Shown here in pieces: positions 10,787 through 23,964 of a DNA stretch of 64,000 nucleotides. The DNA is taken from contig CM035168.1 in NCBI GenBank assembly GCA_020205615.1, positions 125,498,795 to 125,562,794 on the forward strand, read 5' to 3'. The notes beneath the pieces were generated by a model. It saw nothing but the letters and a program-made list of their open reading frames with translations. It ran no database searches and was not told the DNA's origin. The position numbers and the translations under genes are program-made. How positions within the stretch are numbered: the stretch's first letter is position 1; each line of letters starts with the position of its first letter. This DNA comes from Panax quinquefolius (lineage: Eukaryota; Streptophyta; Magnoliopsida; Apiales; Araliaceae).

Positions 10787-13700
10787 TCAAATCCAAATGC
10801 TTCCAAAGGCTTCTTCAAGTGCCCTTTTCTTGCTCAATTCTATGCTCCACCCTCCAGCTTTACCACCTCTCTCTGCTTTAAGTTTCATCATTTCTTCATC
10901 ATCAAACTGATAACCCAGCATTTCATGTCCCGATCCGATTGGGATTGGTTGTGCAATGGCGCCTCCGGCAATTGCGGGGGCATAATTCCCACTGGCACTA
11001 GCTGCAGCCTGGGAACTCTGACCCATGGCCTGTAGCAAATAAAGACAAGAATGTGATAGGTTGTCAGAGAAACATCAGGACACTGGATAAGAAAAACCCC
11101 ACAGCCAAAACCAAATTCAATCACTAGCCACTAGAAAGAACACTAGAAAGAAAACAAGAGGGTCGTAACCAAAGAAGACCCAGAGTCAGAAAGGCCAACC
11201 AAGAAAACAATATATAAAGAAGACTTTCTCATGCTCTATTCCTTCAGTTATTTGTTTTTTTTTACCTTCTCTTTTCCTTTGATTTGTTAGAATTCCACCA
11301 ATTAAGTGAAAAGTAAAACACGCATAAAAGCTCCTGATTCAGCCATGGTTTTCGTGTTTTTGCCTGCTAGTTGCATATGCAGGAAGATCACCTCCTTCAA
11401 CTGAAAAGTAATATAATAATGGAGTGGAATACCCATTCCCTAACCTCTTAACTTCGCTTGCTCAGCTTCTAATTTGCTTTGAAGGAAGTATGATTTGTCT
11501 ATATTCAGATAATAGAACATAAGAGTTCTTATGTCGTGTTTTAACTTCTCTTATTCACGTCCTCACTCAATAAGCACAAAGCAGTAAACAAGACTCCTGT
11601 CCCACAACTCTTAAACCAGAGAAGCAATGTGCTATTTTCACGGGATATGCACCTTTCCAACAGCTTTCAACCAGTTTCAGGATAATGTTAAAGAGGGTAA
11701 CAATCCTCTACTAAGATATGGCCAACTCCTACCATATGCAATAGTAGACATACTCTTCAATCATCATAAGCAACAAATTGGCACTGTATTCATCACTTAC
11801 ATTAGCAAACTCCATCTACAAGCTGAAAACACGCTATTAAGTATTAACATAACTAAATTATCACCACTAGAATTGACTCCTACAACTCAGATGTATCTTA
11901 AATTATTTGACTCCTAAATTATTTGACTCTTTCTCTATCATATCACTGAAGTATTATAAAAAATTTATTAAAAAAGAAAATAAAAAAATAAAAGAAAGGA
12001 CTAAACAATTGTTGGCTTTGTGTTGATGTGAAATAGTATGAAAATTAATAATTCTTTGTCAAAGTCGATATGAAGTATATTTTGTTTTATAAAAATTTAT
12101 GTGTGCATGATTATACTCGCATAAATAGTGTGCACCCATTGGAAAAGTGTCTAGATCTGCCCCTGCTCCCCCTTGAGAGCTATTACGAAACAAGTAATTG
12201 CCTTTAATATATCACTATAGTTTTGTTCACCCTACACTCCTACAGAACCATACAAATAACTATACTCCTTGGTTGTAACAAATAAGATGCTATTTGATAA
12301 AACTGAATCAAAAATTATGAATGTATAAGAGAATTTGAATTAGTTAAATGGAGTAGAAGATCTATATAGAATGAAATGACGTGTTTGATAATTCTCTGTC
12401 TAAAACATCTGAATACGTGTATTTTCCTATTACAACCTTCTGGACTATTATGAACAAATTTATAATGTAATTATAAATAAACAATATTATTTAAGAAAAA
12501 TTAAATATAAACTTGTGAACAATCTTTGATAGAGTATACTATTAGTAATATAATTTTAGGAATAAACACTAAATTTTTAATAACATTCTATTAGTCCATA
12601 AAACCAAAATAAAATATTACAACAATATTTATTAAATTGATTATTGACCAATTTGTTAAAGAAAAAAAATTTAAAAAAATTTGTAATAACAAAATTTGTT
12701 TACAATAGTAAAAAAAATATGTATATTAAATGTAATTTTTAATTGTCTATGAGGGTATGTAGGTAAAAATATCATTCTAACAATACTTCAACCACAATTT
12801 TCTGGATGAATCGTTCACACACATTCAGAGTTTAAAAATTATAAAACAAACAGTCTGAATGACTTAATCGGTATATTCAGACTCATTCAGATGTAAACAA
12901 ACAGCCCCTAAGATGATGAAGCTCCACACTAAGATGATAATAGCGAGAATTTAGGAAAATTTTGTATAAAGGTGTGGGGGATGCTACTTTAGTAACCTAA
13001 GAATGCGCTTTGAACCAAAGAAAATTTTAGACCTCCAAGAGTGTCTACTTGTCTACCAGATCGAGAACAAGTAAATCTCAATTAAAAGTCGATCAAAGTA
13101 ACATATACTAATGCCACTTGAGAGAAATTTTTTGAACCTATAAGATAGTCAACTTGTCTACCAGGTCGAGAATAAGTAAATCTATGCTAAAAAGTCAATT
13201 AAATCAACATAAAACAACCAATATTCACCCATGAGCATACTATAATAACCAAGAGAGTTTTATTGAAATACTAGTGCCACTTAAAGTTAAATGTGAAATG
13301 TATGTGAATGCATTGCACAACCACCACTTGCTGGAGACAAGAAATGACATTCTATAAGATGACTCACCGCATCATAGTCAGTATGAACAGGCAGCCCCTT
13401 GCTTGCTGCCAATGCTGCTGCATACTCTTCAGCCTACTTGACCACATAAACCACAATGAGAGATGAAGATCACAAATTTTAGCACGAATGATTACTATTA
13501 TCACGCTGAATATAATCAAAAGTTTAATATTTGAAGAAACAGATATTTTGAATGGAACCTTCCGAGCTTGGGCATTCATTATTTGCTCAGCATTTTCTTT
13601 TTGGTACTGTGCAATTTTTGCTTCAATAGCCGGAACATCTATTCCTTCAACCAAGTTTACAACTGCAAAGAGAGAGCTTTTCATGAGAACGTATCCATTG

Positions 13701-16479
13701 TTAAATGTGGTTAAAAGGTGTCAACTCATAGAGACTTCACTTATCATTTGTCAATGAGTAACCTTAGTCTAAGATAATTATTAACTTTATTTCAATTATA
13801 TATCGTTTGATTATCAATAACCAACTTAAAAGTTACAAATTTTTAAAACGGTAAAATTCAGTACTTGAAGTTTCAGTGTTATTCAGTATTTAATAACGCT
13901 GGACACATTTGGAAAACTTACTCATGTCTTCCACTTCCTCTAAGTAATCATTGTACTCCCTTAATGAAGGAAAATCATCCTCTCTTTTATTAAATCTGTG
14001 GAATGGTTATACAAGTTGAAGAATTAGTAATCACTAGTTTGTGTGCTAAGAGTTCAACTAAACCTTGGACACATTGGCTACAGAAAATAAAAAATGTTAA
14101 GCAAAAGCAGTGAGCTTGATGCAAGAGATGTTTAATTTGATTGGGAGGGGGGTTTTGGGGGGCTAAACATTCAGTCCCCAATCTACACTAATCATTATAA
14201 TCTTGTAGATCAAGTTGTTATCATGAATATAACAAATAATTATATAGAATACACCATTTTTTTAGCCTATTCTAACTCATAATTGAAAGGTTTCCACTTC
14301 AACAAATAGAACTTAAATGAAATTATGATAAATAGGAGTACTTGTTTCTTGTTTTCCTTTTCACTTGATAAATATTTTTTTTTAAAACACCCACTTAAAT
14401 AAATACTCATATGCATATTGTGTCTACTAGAGTTCTACAAATCTTAAGACCTTTTTTTCAGAGAAGTCATAGACCATGCCTAACCCTAAAAATTTAAAAA
14501 AATTCAATCTATTGATTTAAAAAGAAAAAATCACCTCAATAACTAGTCAAAGTCAATCATCCCAGAGATAGATAAAGTGATAAACTTTAAATATTAAATA
14601 TGTATTACTACTCTCTGATTACTTTAAAGATGAGAATGTATTCCCAGAACATAATGTATTTTTTTCATAACAAAAGTTAAAAGAATTGAATTGCAAAGAC
14701 AGAAGGAAAAAGCCCACTACATATATACTCTCTCCGTCCCATAATAAACGTCTTAACTTGACTTTCATGGTCAAATTGACCATTTTTAGAATTATTACTT
14801 AAAATATTCATATAGAATTTTCAAATTCCGAAACTCGACACTAGTAGTAAATTCTCCGTAGTTTATTATGACTATAATCACTAGGCATATATTTTTATTT
14901 TTTTAAGATTTATTAATTTAGAAAATGGTTAATTTGACCATGAAAGTCAAATTAGGACGTTTATTATAGAACGGAGGGAGTATATGTTAGTATATATATA
15001 GGAGGTTGATCCGTAGCCATAATTGTAAATTTAGGTTTATTCTTGTAACAAATCGTGACCGTCCAATTTAAGATCTGACAGATAAATTATTATCCATCCG
15101 CATTTTAGTTTGGGACAGTGTTCTAAAAGGTGGCCGCTTAGGCCACGCCTAGGCGTTAGGCCCCCTGGTGCCTCGCCTAGGCCAAAAAATCCCTCCAAGA
15201 AATTAGGCGGGACCTAGGCGGAGAGTTTTTTTTATAATTTTAATAACTACTCAAACCAGATCTTGATATATTTATTTTTCTAATGATTTATCATATTCAT
15301 AATGTAGATTTTAGCATATCAAATCACAACAAGAAGTGAACAAGATCAAGTCAAAATGGATAATTTTATTATAGTTGTAATTTTTTGAACTTGTACGAAT
15401 TTCAAATTATATAAATGATGATACATTTGTAATATTCAGTTTAATTCAATATAATTCTTAAATTTATGTTTAGTTTCTTAAGTTTTAATATTGAATTGAA
15501 TTCTTAAAAATTTAAATTTTATTATTTTATAGCAATCTTGTTTAGGAATAAAACTAATATGTTAAAGATATGTGTTTGAACTTCAAGTAAAGGCTTTTAT
15601 TATCTTTATTATAGATTGTTTTGCTTTATATTATTATTTTGTTTGGACAAATGTAAGATAACATATTAAAATTGGCTTAAAATCAAAAATTCCGCCTAGG
15701 CCCCCCGACCGCAAAACCTCGCATTGTTCTTAATACGCCATCACCAATGAAGAAATTCATGTTTCATTGTTTTAGAATCGTTTGAAACCGAGGATTTATT
15801 CTAGGCTAGAAAACCCTCACGTTTACGACTTTCCCACAATCATCTCCATCACGTTTACCACTCGTTTTTGACCAGGCCTCTCCATTTCCAACGTAAATTT
15901 TGTCGCTCAATCTAAACTTGATCTGAATCAAAGTAAAACTATTTTCGTTGGTTGGCTGAGGTTATGGTGGTGGAATTAAATCTTTCGTCGATTAAAACGC
16001 TTAGGTTCCTTGGCCGAGATCCGACAAATAAAAGAAAGAAGAAAGTTTGGAATTTGTTAATTACAATGGTAAATTCTAGTTGTATCTACTGTCTGCACAA
16101 CTAAAGTGCGGATGCTTATATTACAAAAATGTCACTGTTTTTAAATATTTTAATAATATATTGAATATTTTAAAATCACCGTCCGCACTACTAAAGTGCG
16201 GATCCTAGAGGGCATTTTGGGCAGTTTTTAAGTCCGTATTTTAGTTATGCTGGCTCCCCCAAACTAAAGTGTGTACGGATGATATTTTTATCCGTTAGAT
16301 CTGTAATTGGACGACCATGATTTATTGTAAGGATAAACTTAAATTTACATCTATTGTTATGAAACAACCCTACATATATATAGACACACATAGAGGGAGA
16401 GAGGATACATATTGGCGATACGTTTTCGAATGGCCATCTCCTTGGCAAAAGTAGTGGAACCGGGGGCCACCACCACCAT
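10787..16479 (-). CDS. MAT1: CDK-activating kinase assembly factor MAT1 (TFIIH/CAK subunit), five exons
   Basis: Exons on the minus strand: 16409-16479, 13922-13995, 13559-13662, 13368-13433 and 10787-11029. All joins have GT..AG borders and keep frame, giving 185 residues. The start ATG opens MVVVAPGST, followed by [16 protein letters not shown], then [19 protein letters not shown], a helical [20 protein letters not shown] segment and a C-terminus with [20 protein letters not shown] ending GSIWI. This pattern is the MAT1 central and C-terminal region, which binds the CDK7/CDKD-cyclin H pair and helps form CAK within TFIIH, acting in transcription and cell-cycle control. The N-terminal RING of animal MAT1 is absent, as in the short plant forms I know. 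Introns 1 and 4 carry transposable elements. No 5' coding exon upstream of 16479 is evident. Confidence 0.88.
12290..12908. mobile_element. Non-autonomous hAT-like element in MAT1 intron 4
   Basis: Both edges are flanked by TAAGATG (12283-12289 and 12909-12915), a 7-bp direct repeat that may be 8 bp with one mismatch. The ends are imperfect inverted repeats: GCTATTTGATAAAACTGAAT on the left and, reverse-complemented, GCTGTTTGTTTACATCTGAA on the right. It has no coding frame. The 7-8 bp duplication suggests the hAT superfamily, but this is inference. Confidence 0.6.
14728..14980. mobile_element. Stowaway-like MITE (Tc1/mariner) in MAT1 intron 1
   Basis: Flanked by TA on both sides (14726-14727 and 14981-14982). 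The ends CTCTCTCCGTCCCATAATAA and, reverse-complemented, CTCCCTCCGTTCTATAATAA start inverted repeats of about 60 bp that continue through GACTTTCATGGTCAAATT. The CTCCCTCCGT end and TA target are the signature of Stowaway elements. About 253 bp, non-coding. Confidence 0.9.
15001..16373. mobile_element. 1.4-kb element with about 120-bp terminal inverted repeats (Mutator-like or foldback)
   Basis: The left end (15001-15118) and the reverse complement of the right end (about 16250-16373) align over roughly 120 bp: both hold TGTAAATTTARGTTTATYCT, a CGTCCAATT block, ATCTRACRGATAAA and CATCCG..TTTAGTTTGG. TATATATA lies at both edges and may be the target duplication, but it is low-complexity. There is no transposase frame. 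The element ends only about 36 bp from the donor of MAT1 exon 1. A Mutator-like origin is inferred from the long inverted ends. Confidence 0.6.
15122..15736. mobile_element. Possible nested element with GCCTAGGCG-rich ends
   Basis: The left edge is rich in GCCTAGGCG/GGCCTAGG (15130-15185) and the right edge has CCGCCTAGGCCCCCCGACCG (15690-15710), an imperfect inverted arrangement. The interior is AT-rich with no coding frame. Similar GGCG-rich degenerate sequence lies in ATG11 intron 3 (about 32510-32620). Exact ends and target duplication are not clear. Confidence 0.4.
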
Positions 16480-18087
16480 TATTTTCTTTTTTGCAGCCCT
16501 TCCGAAAAGCCTTTTGTTTCCTCCCTCCTAAAATTTCAGCTCTCGACAAATTTTCTTACAAAACTCATTCCTGTGTGTTCAGATGAAAGTGTTAGCAAGA
16601 AATTATGTACACAGAGATGGAAAAATTGCATGTGGTCGGTCGCATGTTTCATTCCCAAGTAGGTCATCTTCTGCTCATTTAGGCATAGGTTGGGAGGAAA
16701 AAATCAGATATTAAGCATTTCCAATTTCCAACATCCAACATGCATAAAGTCTTTATTATTTCATCTCAATATTAACTTCTTGTTTGTTGTTAAATATGCA
16801 CTTATATATTAAAATAGCAATATTGGTTCCAAAGATAAAAAAAACACTAATAAATTACAATATCATTCTTCGGTATTTGTTTTTAGAAATAGTTTGCACA
16901 ATAGTTTCATCACTGATGGAGTCTAATATTGGATAAAAACATCACTAATAAATTACAATATCATTCTTAAGTTTTTATTTTTTGAAATAGTTTGCACAAT
17001 AGCTTCATCACTGATGGAGTCTAATATATCTTTCTTTCTTAATGTAAGTCCCAAAGTTCGTAAATTCCCTAGTCCCTACAGATGTTCTAACACATTAGCA
17101 CACAAGGGCAATTAACTTGTATCTTTCTTTTTCTACTAGTAATAGGATACAGATAGTAATAAGAAACTAGACATAAAGCTTAATCATGAGCATCAAAAGG
17201 CCTCATGCTAATATTCAACTTAAATCAAATTTCTTAACAAATAAGAGTGAGCATATATAGCATGAAGATATTAACAAATCTTCTTTGTTCCAGATTTTAG
17301 TAATATTTAACAAGTCTGTGAGCAATTTGACAAAACTTTCATCTACCGAGTAATTTTCAAAAATCAGTTGTCACATTATTCAATGCGATTCCATCTAAAT
17401 AATGAGGCAGAGTCTTGGTTCAAACCTGAAATTTTTGGCTGAAAACGCAGTGTTGGTTTCATTTTTATATTTTATTTTATTTTTAGGCATCACTGGAGAC
17501 GACTTGATTAATCCTAATCAACAACAAATTAAACCCTAGAAAATCAAAATAGTGTAATAGAGAGAGAATTCAGTGATCTTGACAAGGTCGCCGTCACGAG
17601 CTAGGAGAAAGTTGGAGTCGTCCTGTCGGGGAAGGAGTGGAGCCGTCAATTGTGGTGGTAAGACAAACATGCAGCGGTCGGCGGCCGAGTGTGAGTTACA
17701 GAATAGGAAGGATATCGAAGACGAAAAGATGAAAAATGAAGGAAATTGGCTTGCCAGTTGTGGTCCACGGCCCCACTTTCACTTTTTTCCTCAAATAACT
17801 AATTAATGTTGCGTTTATGAGTTTGGAGAGATGGGATGGGAAAGTATAGAAGAGGAAGGGATTATAGTTTTCCTTTGTCATATTTGTGAGTTTTAGAAAA
17901 GAATGAATGGGATGGGATTTTAATTAAATTTCCTTTGTTTGTAAGTTTAGAAGTAAGAAAGGGAAAAGAAAGGATTCTTATTTTTAAACTACACTACTAT
18001 TATATTACCCTTACCAATATAAATATAAAAAATGATATGATTTAATAATGTATATCTGTTATAATTATTTTGTTTAGTCTTTTTTTT

Positions 18088-18124
<37 letters not shown>

Positions 18125-21086
18125 CTTGTACTATATTTATTTTTGTTAAAAAATATACATGTATTTGAATAAGCACAAAAATCCAATTTGACAAGAAATT
18201 AGAAGAATACATAGATCTAAAAAAATAATAATAATAACTTCATCCATTACCAAGAAACAAACAAGCATAAAATTAGTTTTTCAAAAGATATAGATAAAAT
18301 TAAATAAAACAATTAATCTTGGACCAAAATCATATTCAACAACTTGAGCTTAACATTGTTAAAAAGAACTGCTGACAATCAATAAAGTATATCCATAGAC
18401 AACTGCCTAAAATGAAAACTCCACCAATCAAGTTTAAAAGGAAATAAAGACATTAAAAAAACAAAAACAAAGAAACTACATGTCTATTTTAAAGTGTACT
18501 CCTTAAACAAACAATTTCAAGTTGGTTGAAATAAAACTTCAACTTTTAGAGATGTTCATCATTTTTTCTAAATACCGAAGAATTTTATCACAATTTTATC
18601 ATTCTCTAGAAGCCAGTTGTAAGCTTGAATCTTCAAGAAACGACTCCACAAGCTCCAATAACATCAATTGCTTATACTCATCCTGACATCACTCATGTAT
18701 GAATATGACTATCTACTATTATAGGACAAGTCCTGTATAAAGTACTCAAATATTATATATGGTAGTACCGTAAGAGAGAATCATTTTCTAACTCGGTCAG
18801 GGTCTTTAATTTGGCTCAAGCCTTACCAAGCTTATGTAATTTTCCATGCGTTAATCACTCATTTGCAGAAGTTGTGATAACACAACTTCTAGATGACATT
18901 TACCACCCTTATGTAATATATTTTTGCTTTTTTCCTTAACGCCCATATTGCCTACTAGGCTTTTTCTCCATGCTTTCGACTGTTTAGCTTCCGTTTATAT
19001 TCACCAAGCAACCAAAGCATTAAGACCATATATAATTGTTGCAACTTAAAATGATGAATTATTATCATCACACGAATCTTCATCACCTCTTCTTCAGTAG
19101 TCATCTATTATTTAAAATGAACAAATAACAAGTAGGTAAGAATATGCACGTATACAATACAAGAAATTTGCAAATTTTTTGATTGCCTAGAAAAGATTAC
19201 TCGAGAAAACAAATATTTAAAAATACGTATTTCTGCCACTACGACTTCAAGAAAAATAGGAAACATACTAAAACCTTCAAAGATATTTTTTACTTCTTAT
19301 TAAAAAGATCTAGATTCAGTAGCACAAAGATATGTTTTATTAACATGAGCTAAAACATTGATTCAGTAGAGACAATTTGATCAAGCCAGGAGGCTAACTA
19401 CAATAGTAGTGCACTTTTCATTTTAGTCACAACTCACAAGATTTATCTCATTCAAACAAATAAATTTCTCATATTTTTAAATCTATAGTGAGAAAAGTAA
19501 AAAGGTAAATTTTTCTTAAGTCTCCTATTACATATTGAAAACGCAAAATAAACTCACAAATTTCTCTCGCATAACTTAGTACTACTAATTACAAGAGTAC
19601 CACCATATTAGAAGCTTAGTGTTTCTAGCAATTCTCTCTCACCTACCCATCATGAATTGAGTTACAAGATTTGCAGTTACAAGCATTATGGAAATAAATT
19701 AGCTAGATGGTTGCCTAATTAGGTTGCCCCTCATTCCAACACATCTACTGTTTTTTCTCAGTGTGTATCAGTCCATACTCGACTAATAAAAATGACCTAT
19801 TACTAAGTAATACAAATGACTTAAACCTTACAAGTAATGTCTCTGTATCAAGACTCAGACTTGGAATCATAATTTTGTATGAAGTTACAAAATATAATTG
19901 GACGAGTTCACAAATTATTAGGTGTAATCTGTTACATATACATTTTTTATACATATCATCTAACATCAGCATCAGCAATAGGGCATAGCACATGAGATGA
20001 AGGTCTAGCAGAAACTTTTTTTTGGGGGGGGGGGGGAATGAAAAAAAAATACTTTGGCAACACGTCTAGTTATGGCAATTTGAAATCGACTGTAATTTGG
20101 AAATAAAAGATTTATAAGAAGTTGATAGATTAATTAACCTAAAAAAATCACAACTATCACCTACCTTCAAGCTTTTGATCAAACAGCTTCTTTTGATTAA
20201 GATAGATCTGTGTTATCTAGTCAATATTAGCTTACTCCCTTGCCCAAATTTGATGTGCCTATTTCATAACAGAACATAAAGAACCAAATCCAAATAGAAC
20301 TACCATCAAACACAAACAGAACTGCCACATCACACAAATAATCAGAAACTTAAAGAAGAAAAATATAACAACATGATATTCATAATTCAGAAACTTGTAA
20401 ATAATGTGCACAGCAAAAACTCTTCAAACTTGCAATAGATGCCTTTTCAAAAGCTCTACTATTCATGACATACATCTGGAAACAAATACAACAGAGATAC
20501 TTGCCAAACCATTTAAACACAGATTGACATCCTCTTATTTCACAAACAGAGGCTCAAAAGTTCATTTCACAAGTAAACCTTATCAAGTACGAACTCGGAT
20601 ACTCGATGAAAATAAACTGAAGTGAAATCCAAAGCCTGGGAAATTAACAAATACTCCCAATTAAAAGAAGTTAAAATCTACTGCAGGACCATCCACAACA
20701 ATTGTATGCAAAAAGAATGTTTCACAAAAACTTGGTATCTTCTAAAGACAAAAAGAAGTTGAAATCTACTGCAGGACCAAACTATATGTTTGCAGAGGGT
20801 AGGGCATTCTGAGTTCAGTCTCATATAGCTGTCCCTATTTAATGCCCCTATCAGTTTATAGTGCTAAACAGACAAAACTTACCGTGCCAACCCCTTTAAT
20901 TTTCCGTCACTGCAAATTCCCAAATTCATTCAAAAAAAAACAAAAAGGCCTACAAGGTCGAAATTCACTTCCAAAAACAGCAAAGAAATCAAAGGATCAA
21001 TTTTATGTAGAAGACGAAACACGATTAACATAAATTTGAGTATTATCAATTTGAAAAAATTAGGGTACATGATTTGGGCATCTTAC
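16480..21086. other. Upstream region of MAT1; no gene recognised
   Basis: Sequence just above 16479 reads on the minus strand like a MAT1 leader (a CACACAG acceptor-like site near 16570). There are near-duplicate blocks at 16850-16930 and 16940-17030 (CACTAATAAATTACAATATC, ATCACTGATGGAGTCTAATA), a GC-rich pocket at 17573-17780 without a convincing long frame, a (CA)n(TA)n run near 18090-18124, a T8G12 run at about 20019-20037, and AAATCTACTGCAGGACCA repeated at about 20671 and 20764. Nothing here reads as a known protein. Confidence 0.5.
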
Positions 21087-21194
21087 CAGAGATTTCAACT
21101 TAAAGACGCAGATCGGAAAATTTGACAGAGGACAAGAGAACCACAGCGGCGGCGGAAGCCGCGGAAGAACTCGGCGAGCAAGTGCTGAACTCAG
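21087..21194 (-). other. Candidate non-coding first exon on the minus strand
   Basis: A locally GC-rich stretch with CCGCGGCTTCCGCCGCCGCT ends in CTCTG|GTAAGATG, a strong 5' splice site at 21086/21085. It looks like the 5' leader exon of a minus-strand transcript. The downstream acceptor is unknown; MAT1 (acceptor-like CACACAG near 16570) is one option, an unrecognised non-coding gene another. Inference only. Confidence 0.35.
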
Positions 21195-21299
21195 CAGTGT
21201 AGAGAGATAAATTTTCCAGCAGTGTAGGGAGAGAAAAATGAGATTTTCAAAACCTTAAAAATACTATAAAAAAAATGTTATGTAATTGAGAGTTATAAT
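21195..21299 (+). repeat. Direct repeat flanking the 3.2-kb LTR insertion, left copy
   Basis: Begins CAGTGTAGAGAGATAAATTT and runs through AGGGAGAGAAAAATGAGATT to AATTGAGAGTTATA. An almost identical copy lies at 24475-24574 on the far side of the gypsy-type LTR. A repeat of about 100 bp is far longer than the 4-6 bp target duplication left by an LTR element. Confidence 0.85.
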
Positions 21300-21389
21300 A
21301 CTTTGTGTAAACTAATTGATTTAAATTTGGTTTACAAAATTTATTAAGAAAAATAAAAGTTTGATTGAGATTATTTAATTTATCGAATT

Positions 21390-21520
21390 ATATGATCCAA
21401 TATCAATACAAAATTATAATTTAAAAAAGCTAGAATAATTTATCAAATTTTAAAATATATTCATATTTGATTCATTTATATTTCGAATCAAACTCCAATT
21501 AAAATTTTAGTCGGGCTTAC
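21390..21520 (+). repeat. Dispersed repeat, copy 2
   Basis: Matches 8466-8610 in order and orientation (TATGATCCAATATCAATACA, TCATATTTGATTCATTTATA, TTTCGAATCAAACT). It lies just outside the LTR end at 21532. Confidence 0.6.
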
Positions 21521-22069
21521 TTGTGACACCCCCAAAATTAGGTATACATCACCCATCTTGAGTCGCCACTTACATGGTATGTAATTTAAATACAACTTAT
21601 TAACATAAGCGCAAGTATAATATACGACATAAATCATGAGTTTAAATACAAATATCGCTCTACTAGATATTATACAAACTCAAACAAAAAAGTCCTCATT
21701 ACAGCTTATTATCACACTATTTTACGTAATAGTGAGGACTACTAATGCTATCTTCGTGACCATCACTGCTTCCGACTGCTAAATCCAAATTTATATTATC
21801 ATTTCAAGAGAACGGTGAAAGAAAGGTGAAATTTCAATTTCAAAGAAGAAATATTATGACTAAGATAATGCGTAATAAATTATCAATAGTCTTCAATAAT
21901 GTTAAACGATAAAATACAATAGACATAACCAAATTTAATCTGCAATGGAATACGCAATCCATTAAAAGAGTCAAGTAGAAAATAAAGTCTACTATCTTTT
22001 AGGTTTTAAAAGGTTTTTCATCAACGATTATATTTGAGGTACTTTGTTATAAATGAGACTCGGCTTTTA

Positions 22070-23130
22070 ATAAATATTCCACATCATCGAATCACCCTCG
22101 CACTACTGACCAAGGATATTCTTTAAGATTAACGACCACAATTATTCATACTTCACGCTGATAATAATAATCATGATCATGCCAACAATCATCCATCAAT
22201 GCACTACTACCATCGAGGATTTTTATCACATCATTTGTAACATTACTGAGATAATGAAGATCGGTATGATTATAATCGGTCAGCCTCTCTGGTCATAATC
22301 ATACCAAGTCCATCTACGCACATACACTTCTGGAACCATAATATCTGATGATTTACTTTCAAAAAAATATAAACATGAGGATGATGACAATGATATAAAA
22401 ATTGAATAAAACAAGTTCAAGAATTATTTTATCCGTTAGGAATTATTAACGCCCAAATTGTCAACACCCAACTCCCAGATCATTGTTTTGTAGAGTAAAA
22501 TTCAAGAATGATCGAAAGAATATTTCCATGAAAGATCTTTGGATGAAACATGAAATATCGAGGATATTCTAAAAGTAGTCTAAAGCTAAAATTGGTCCAG
22601 TCTTTGAAACGACACTTCTTGTCTATTTGGCGAATGGGCCGTGCGATGCCTTGATAAGCAATATAAATGACTCAAACTTTAATAAATATTCCACATCATC
22701 GAATCACCCCTTGCTACGGCCAAGGATATTCTTTAGTATCACGACCACAATTATTCACGCATCACGCCATGAATATTTGTGTATTCATTAATGGTCATGA
22801 TCATGCCAACAATCATCATCAACGCACTACTTACCATCTAATCGGATTTTTTTATCACATCATTTGTAACATTACTAAGAATGATTACAATCATGATCAA
22901 TCACCTCATAATAATCATACCAAGTCCATCTACGCACTACATGGTGGCCATGTATTTCTTTCAAAAAATATAAATACGGGATGATGACAATGATATAAGA
23001 ATTCAATAAAACAAGTTCAAGAATTATTTTATCCAGAATTATTAACGTCCAAATTGTCAATCACGACATCATTGTAGAGTAAAAAATTCAAGAATGATCG
23101 GAAAGAATATTTCCATGAAAAGATATCTTT
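22070..23130 (-). repeat. Direct duplication of about 600 bp inside the LTR
   Basis: ATTCCACATCATCGAATCAC at about 22077 recurs at about 22689, and ATGATGACAATGATATAA at 22381 recurs at 22981, followed in both by CAAGTTCAAGAATTATTTTA. The period is 600-612 bp. The copies differ by scattered substitutions and indels. Confidence 0.8.
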
Positions 23131-23199
23131 GGATGAAACGCAAATATCAAGGATATTCTACTAATTTCATGGAGTATAAAGTCAAAGTTTTAACCAACC

Positions 23200-23660
23200 C
23201 AGTATAATAAAGAATGGAATAACAAAAGAAATCACCACGCAAATGCGATGATCGCATGCATGTGTTATTCCAATGTAATAATAAATAACTGAACGAAATG
23301 TCGTGAAATTCACACCGGCTGGGATGTTCCAATGAATAATAAAGATGGAACCAGATCCGGTGTGTAAACACACGATAGATATTCCAATGTATCAATAAAA
23401 ATCTTAACCGAGTCGGTGTAAAACCAAACGCAGAAAACACACGCATGTGATGTTCCAACAGAATAATAAAGATTTTAACCGTGTCCGGTGTAAAACACAC
23501 GCATGTGATGTGTCCAATGTAATAATAATAAAGATTTTAACCAGTCCTGTAAAACACATGCATGTGATGTTCCAATGTAATAATAGAAGAATGTCACCAA
23601 GATAGGGTAAACCACTTATACAAAGTTATTCCAATGTAATAATAAGCAATGGAATAACAA
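23200..23660 (-). repeat. Tandem array of about 57-bp units in the LTR
   Basis: About eight units with TTCCAATGTAATAATAAAGA and AACACACGCATGTGATGTTC, the reverse complement of the plus-strand array at 3040-3420. Unit sequences vary more here than in the first element. Confidence 0.8.
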
Positions 23661-23826
23661 CAGCTTCTCTTCATTAATAAGAAAGAATAACACCCCTTAC
23701 ATTTGGTAGAGATTGAATACCGCAAAGAGCAGAAGAATAAAATACTCTTCTTCTTTCTCTTATTCTCTCTATACTTTCTCTCTATAGCTTGAATGAATTC
23801 GTGAAAAATAATGAAGCCCTAGGCCT

Positions 23827-23836
23827 CTATTTATAG
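23827..23836 (-). promoter_or_regulatory. TATA box of the minus-strand LTR
   Basis: Minus-strand CTATAAATAG is followed by the purine-rich leader and GTAAGGGGTGTTATTC, as in the other LTR copies. Confidence 0.5.
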
Positions 23837-23964
23837 AAGATTTCTAGCTTAAGACTCTTAGCCTGTGAAAAGTCAAGTGGCTTGACGAATTTGGGCCTGA
23901 CGCTCAGAATGCTAAAAGCGACAAGTGGTTCGACGCTCAGAATGTGAAACGCGACAAGTGGTTC

